From positions 1-36,140 of the forward strand of contig JALQXV010000087.1 of assembly GCA_023263015.1 (NCBI GenBank): 36,140 nt of DNA, given 5' to 3'. The notes below the pieces were generated by a model. The model did not search any database. It was given only the letters and a program-made list of their open reading frames with translations, and was not told the origin of the DNA. The translations under genes and the position numbers were made by a program. Source of the DNA: Candidatus Saccharimonadia bacterium (lineage in GTDB: Bacteria > Patescibacteriota > Saccharimonadia > Saccharimonadales > 2-12-FULL-41-12). Shown in pieces: positions 32,898 to 36,140 of the stretch (position 1 is the stretch's first letter; every line of letters starts with the position of its first letter).

Positions 32898-32926
32898 TTG
32901 CAAAAGTAGCTCTATTTGACTACCAT
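32898..32926 (+). promoter_or_regulatory. Leaderless promoter of purA
   Basis: TTGCAA (32898-32903), 17-base spacer, TACCAT (32921-32926), then eight bases to the ATG at 32935. No ribosome binding site is present. Confidence 0.6.
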
Positions 32927-32934
32927 GTGGGCGT

Positions 32935-34236
32935 ATGCCAATTACAGTGATCGAAGGTGAGCAGCGCGGAGACGAAGGCAAAGGCCGATTCGTTGATATG
33001 CTAATGCCCGAATATGAAATCGGGGTTCGATTTAATGGCGGCGACAACGCCGGTCACACTGTGGTTGCTCCTGACGGCGAAGTCTACAAATTGCACGGAC
33101 TACCTACGTCAGTTGTTCATGAAGATAAAACGAGTGTCATCGGTAATGGCGTTGTCGTAAACCCTATTAGACTTGTAAAAGAAATTGAAACCTTGCAGGA
33201 CCAAGGAATCGAAGTTGACCCTGCTAGACTACTCATTAGCTCCGCGGCACATCTTACCCTGCCTTGCCACATATCAAGAGACGAGGTTATCGAATCCGGT
33301 TCTGCCCGCCAAGGCAGCACCAAGTCTGGAATTGGTCCAGTATACAGCGATAAAGCTGGACGTTTGGGATTGCAGATGCACATCATTAAGAACAATCCTC
33401 AAAAGCTATTTGAGATTGTTGAACGAGGCTTACTTGACCAACGTCACGTTCGAGTTGAAGAATGGTTACCAAATATTGATGAAGAAGCTGTAGCATTTGA
33501 ATACGTCGAAGCCGCCCAAAAGCTTGGCGCATTTATAACAGACACAACTCGCTACCTCAATGGTGAACTGGCAAAAGGTAGCAATATTTTAGCTGAAGGC
33601 GCACAAGCCTTCTTGCTAGACGTAGACCATGGCATGTATCCATTCACTACATCTTCCTCAACAACCGCAGGAGGTGTAGCCAATGGCCTAGGAGTTCCAC
33701 CTAATGCTGTTACGCAAGTTATCGGTGTTTCAAAGGCCGTACAATCTCATGTTGGTGGCGGACCGTTTGTAACTGAAATTCATGACGAAGACCTACTAAA
33801 ACGACTACACGGCGACATGACTACAGTTGATGCCGAACGAGGCACTACTACGGGCCGAACTCGTAGGCTTGGCTACTTAGACCTAGCGCAGATTAAGCGA
33901 TCACAGATGGTCAACGGAGTTCATGAAATGGCCATTACTAAATTAGACTGGGTTCCACGCTTTGGAGATAACTTACGAGTTTGTGTTGCCTATCAGCGCA
34001 AAGGAAAGATTCTTTCCGATTCTGTAGATAATGCCGACAAACTCAACCAATCTTCACCGTTGTATCGAGATCTCCCAAACTGGACTGGCGACATTCAAGA
34101 TGTTAGGAAATTCAAAGATCTGCCCGATGAAGCTCAGAACTTTATTGGCGTTATTGAAGAAACAACCGGTCGTCCAGTAACCCGAATTGGCGTTGGCCCT
34201 GGGCGCGATCAAGTGATTGATCGAACTAAAGACTAA
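32935..34236 (+). CDS. purA: Adenylosuccinate synthetase
   Basis: A 433-residue GTP-dependent enzyme joining IMP and aspartate to adenylosuccinate, the first step from IMP to AMP. P-loop GDEGKGRFVDML near residue 12; NGGDNAGHTV with the catalytic His; LAEGAQAFLLDVDHGMYPFT; GVANGLGVPP; and TTGRTRRLGYLDL near residue 310. The closing region has TGRPVTRIGVGPGRDQVI. Length is normal. It converges on guaB with only two bases between stop codons and no terminator between them. Confidence 0.96.
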   Translation: MPITVIEGEQRGDEGKGRFVDMLMPEYEIGVRFNGGDNAGHTVVAPDGEVYKLHGLPTSVVHEDKTSVIGNGVVVNPIRLVKEIETLQDQGIEVDPARLLISSAAHLTLPCHISRDEVIESGSARQGSTKSGIGPVYSDKAGRLGLQMHIIKNNPQKLFEIVERGLLDQRHVRVEEWLPNIDEEAVAFEYVEAAQKLGAFITDTTRYLNGELAKGSNILAEGAQAFLLDVDHGMYPFTTSSSTTAGGVANGLGVPPNAVTQVIGVSKAVQSHVGGGPFVTEIHDEDLLKRLHGDMTTVDAERGTTTGRTRRLGYLDLAQIKRSQMVNGVHEMAITKLDWVPRFGDNLRVCVAYQRKGKILSDSVDNADKLNQSSPLYRDLPNWTGDIQDVRKFKDLPDEAQNFIGVIEETTGRPVTRIGVGPGRDQVIDRTKD

Positions 34237-34238
34237 CT

Positions 34239-35705
34239 TTATTTTTTAGTATTAGCGCCGCGCATAAAGCGAGCATTTTCGAATAGATCTGCAGCATTAT
34301 GAGCTCCTTGAGCTGCCATTGAAATCTTCATGCCCATAACATGCTCTTCAATCACGTCGGCAACTGGTCCCTTTAGTGGCACCTGCTTTTCAAAACCTTC
34401 AACAAAAATGATCTTCTTTGGAGCTCCAAAGTTACCGTAACGTGCACGGGCTGCTGCAAAGTTTCGCTGTGCGCGCTCTGATCCCATGCCCCAATATTCT
34501 TTATACTTCACGCCACTCTTATCCGTTAAAATTGGCACCGGCGTTTCGTCAGTACCAGCAAATAGACCACCAGCTTTGATAACCGTAGCTCCTAAGGCGA
34601 GTGCCTTAACACTGTCTGCCGACTGCGAAATACCACCATCAGCAATAATGGCAATATCCGGATTAACGGAGCGTGCACCCTTGGCGACCTCGTAAACTGC
34701 ACTTGCTTGAGGAGTTCCAAAACCTAGTCGATCCGATGAAACACAAATCTGACCCGGACCCTGCCCAACTGATATGCCATCTGGCTCAAGCCGAGCAATC
34801 TGTATAGCAGCCTGTTCGGTTGAAATATTGCCGGCGATAACGTCAATATCAGTATTTTCTTTAATAGCTTTAAGAGTCTCAAGTGCATACTTATGTTCAC
34901 CATGAGATGTATCGATAAAGACTACATCAAGGTACTTACGCATAATTCTAATTCGCTCAAGAGCTTCATCTGGAATGGTTGGGACACTTGCAAACGTAAT
35001 AAGACGCCCGTTTTGATCAACACTGTATTCGTCTGGGTTACTATTAACTTCGCGGAGTATACCCCCCTTAAGGCAGAGCCCGCCAACCCGTCGATCAGTA
35101 TCTAGCAACACAACGCTCGGTGCTCTTTTTTCGCGCATTAACTTATAGACATCTTCGGGCGTCGTACCGTTGTCCGCTGTTACAAACTCACCTAATGGAT
35201 GCATGGCTTCACCGATCTTCACTGTCTCTGCGTCAGGCCCAAATATACTAAACGTAGTGTCATCCATAAGCCCAGTGCAACGGCCATTCTCATCGATAAC
35301 AGGGATAGTTCGAAAATCGTTATCTGCTTTATCGAGCACTTGTAGAACCTCGGCCAACGTCTGATCTTCACGTGCAACAACAGGTTCAGTAATGACACCG
35401 TTTAGATACGTTTTAACTGTCCTAACCATCTTTTTCTGCTCTTCTGGGGTGTTGCAGTGATGAAGAATAGCCCCAGCTCCATTTAAACCAGTGGCAATAC
35501 CCATCTTATCTTCACTGACAGAATTCATGGCAGCAGCAATGAGTGGGTTTTTTAGTATTACATTAGCCGAGACTCGACCAGATATATCAACCTGAGCAGC
35601 GTCGACTTCACTGATACGTTCGGTGCGCAACTGCAGGTCGGAGTAGCCCAAGTAAACATGCTCAACCTCGTGAGCTCTTTCAAAAAATGCTTCTCTCGTG
35701 GCCAT
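34239..35705 (-). CDS. guaB: IMP dehydrogenase
   Basis: A 488-residue IMP dehydrogenase (IMP to XMP, NAD-dependent), the committing step to GMP. It has a TIM barrel interrupted by a CBS-domain pair at about residues 105-220. The NAD site is IDTSHGEH; the catalytic loop is GPGQICVSSDRLG with Cys321; the flap carries ARYG. The usual ICTT of the loop is ICVSS here, and the region after the flap is divergent, so GMP reductase-like activity cannot be fully excluded, though GMP reductases lack CBS domains. The ATG at 35705 with GGAGGG upstream is chosen over a TTG at 35717. TACAAT (35739-35734) is a likely -10. Confidence 0.92.
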   Translation of the reverse strand: MATREAFFERAHEVEHVYLGYSDLQLRTERISEVDAAQVDISGRVSANVILKNPLIAAAMNSVSEDKMGIATGLNGAGAILHHCNTPEEQKKMVRTVKTYLNGVITEPVVAREDQTLAEVLQVLDKADNDFRTIPVIDENGRCTGLMDDTTFSIFGPDAETVKIGEAMHPLGEFVTADNGTTPEDVYKLMREKRAPSVVLLDTDRRVGGLCLKGGILREVNSNPDEYSVDQNGRLITFASVPTIPDEALERIRIMRKYLDVVFIDTSHGEHKYALETLKAIKENTDIDVIAGNISTEQAAIQIARLEPDGISVGQGPGQICVSSDRLGFGTPQASAVYEVAKGARSVNPDIAIIADGGISQSADSVKALALGATVIKAGGLFAGTDETPVPILTDKSGVKYKEYWGMGSERAQRNFAAARARYGNFGAPKKIIFVEGFEKQVPLKGPVADVIEEHVMGMKISMAAQGAHNAADLFENARFMRGANTKK

Positions 35706-35772
35706 TCTTCCCTCCAATGTCTGCAGTTAGCGAATTGTATATCACCATAGCACGCTCATTTACCAGTATCAA

Positions 35773-36140
35773 TTAAATCTGACGTAAATTGGTTGTGATT
35801 TTTGCAAAGTCGATTTCGCTCAGATCAATTGCATCTTCAACCACAAAATCTGCCACACGATTACGACGCAAGTTTGCCATGTATGCACCAGTTTGCAGTT
35901 TTTCCCCGATGTCTTGTACGAGGCTGCGTATATAGGTCCCGCTACTCACATCAGCTGAAAATTGCACTAGTGGGTACGAATAATCATCTTGGTGGATATT
36001 ATTTGAATGTAGAGAAGGGTAAGTGGAACCAACGGCAGCCTTACCTTGTTTAACAGGCCACTCACCAAGAGCTGCTGGATCCGGATCTCTTCATGGCGCG
36101 TACCTTCTTGACTTGGGTTGTAATGGTGACCAATAATTGT
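35773..36140 (-). CDS. truB: tRNA pseudouridine synthase B, C-terminal part; frame disturbed upstream
   Basis: The clean part (35773 to about 36010) reads DYSYPLVQFSADVSSG, TYIRSLVQDIGEKLQTGAY and so on to NLRQI, the C-terminal third of TruB, which makes pseudouridine 55 in tRNA. Upstream the same frame loses similarity and hits TGA at 36093-36091. TruB-like scraps appear in shifting frames (KQGKAAV in this frame, then IRIQQL and VPLTLLYI in another), as if small indels were present. Either the contig end is of poor quality or the gene is decaying. The N-terminal catalytic domain with the key Asp is outside the window. Confidence 0.7.

Noticed and set aside
1..36140. Recoded UGA (as in Gracilibacteria/Absconditabacteria)
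   Set aside because: UGA serves as stop in several genes, including the ATGA overlaps, and no conserved Gly/Trp positions fall on UGA.
1..36140. tRNA, rRNA, CRISPR array, insertion sequence or prophage
   Set aside because: None seen on reading both strands: no tRNA-like T-arm motifs with matching stems, no spaced direct repeats and no transposase or phage proteins.

Overview
The window reads as chromosomal core genome of a Patescibacteria/CPR bacterium, most likely a Saccharibacteria (TM7) relative. The reasons are gene content and protein style: a pilMNO-pilB type IV pilus operon next to very large secreted proteins of unknown family, an rpsF-ssb-rpsR-efp-tlyA operon, a short type-4-like uracil glycosylase, and a leaderless style of gene start. 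This is inference from protein sequences without a database search. UGA is used as an ordinary stop codon. I see no tRNA, rRNA, CRISPR array, insertion sequence or prophage.

Layout. 1-9.4 kb (minus strand) is a surface module: pilB (3' end outside the window), a small membrane protein, pilO, pilN and pilM, preceded by a 1148-residue secreted protein, its translationally coupled membrane partner, and a 362-residue secreted protein behind a perfect-consensus promoter. 9.4-14.3 kb holds a phosphoribosyltransferase-like protein, 6-phosphogluconate dehydrogenase, the GTPase/ATPase YchF, a small exported protein and an ABC-2 export pair closed by a bidirectional terminator. 14.4-15.3 kb is a membrane-anchored beta-lactamase-fold protein without catalytic residues, followed by 425 bases without genes. 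15.8-18.6 kb (minus) is the rpsF-ssb-rpsR-orf-efp-tlyA operon. 18.6-22.8 kb has an HNH-like unknown protein, a 54-residue protein, ftsK and an alpha/beta hydrolase.

22.75-25.5 kb (minus) is the most interesting metabolic unit: a TyrA-PheA fusion (prephenate dehydrogenase + prephenate dehydratase + ACT), a chorismate mutase and a class IV aminotransferase, each overlapping the next by ATGA. As a unit it could convert chorismate to phenylalanine and tyrosine. 25.6-31.1 kb (minus) is an RNA-metabolism block (rpsO, pnp, a small membrane protein, uracil-DNA glycosylase, RNase J) with a long hairpin in the pnp leader. 31.2-36.1 kb has an ABC-F ATPase, purA and guaB (convergent, both acting on IMP) and a truB fragment whose upstream part is frame-disturbed at the window edge.

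Regulation seen in the sequence. About ten transcription units have a sigma-70-like -10 box only 4-9 bases before the start codon, so their mRNAs should be leaderless, whereas most genes inside operons are coupled by ATGA/TAATG overlaps or have GGAGG-type ribosome binding sites.
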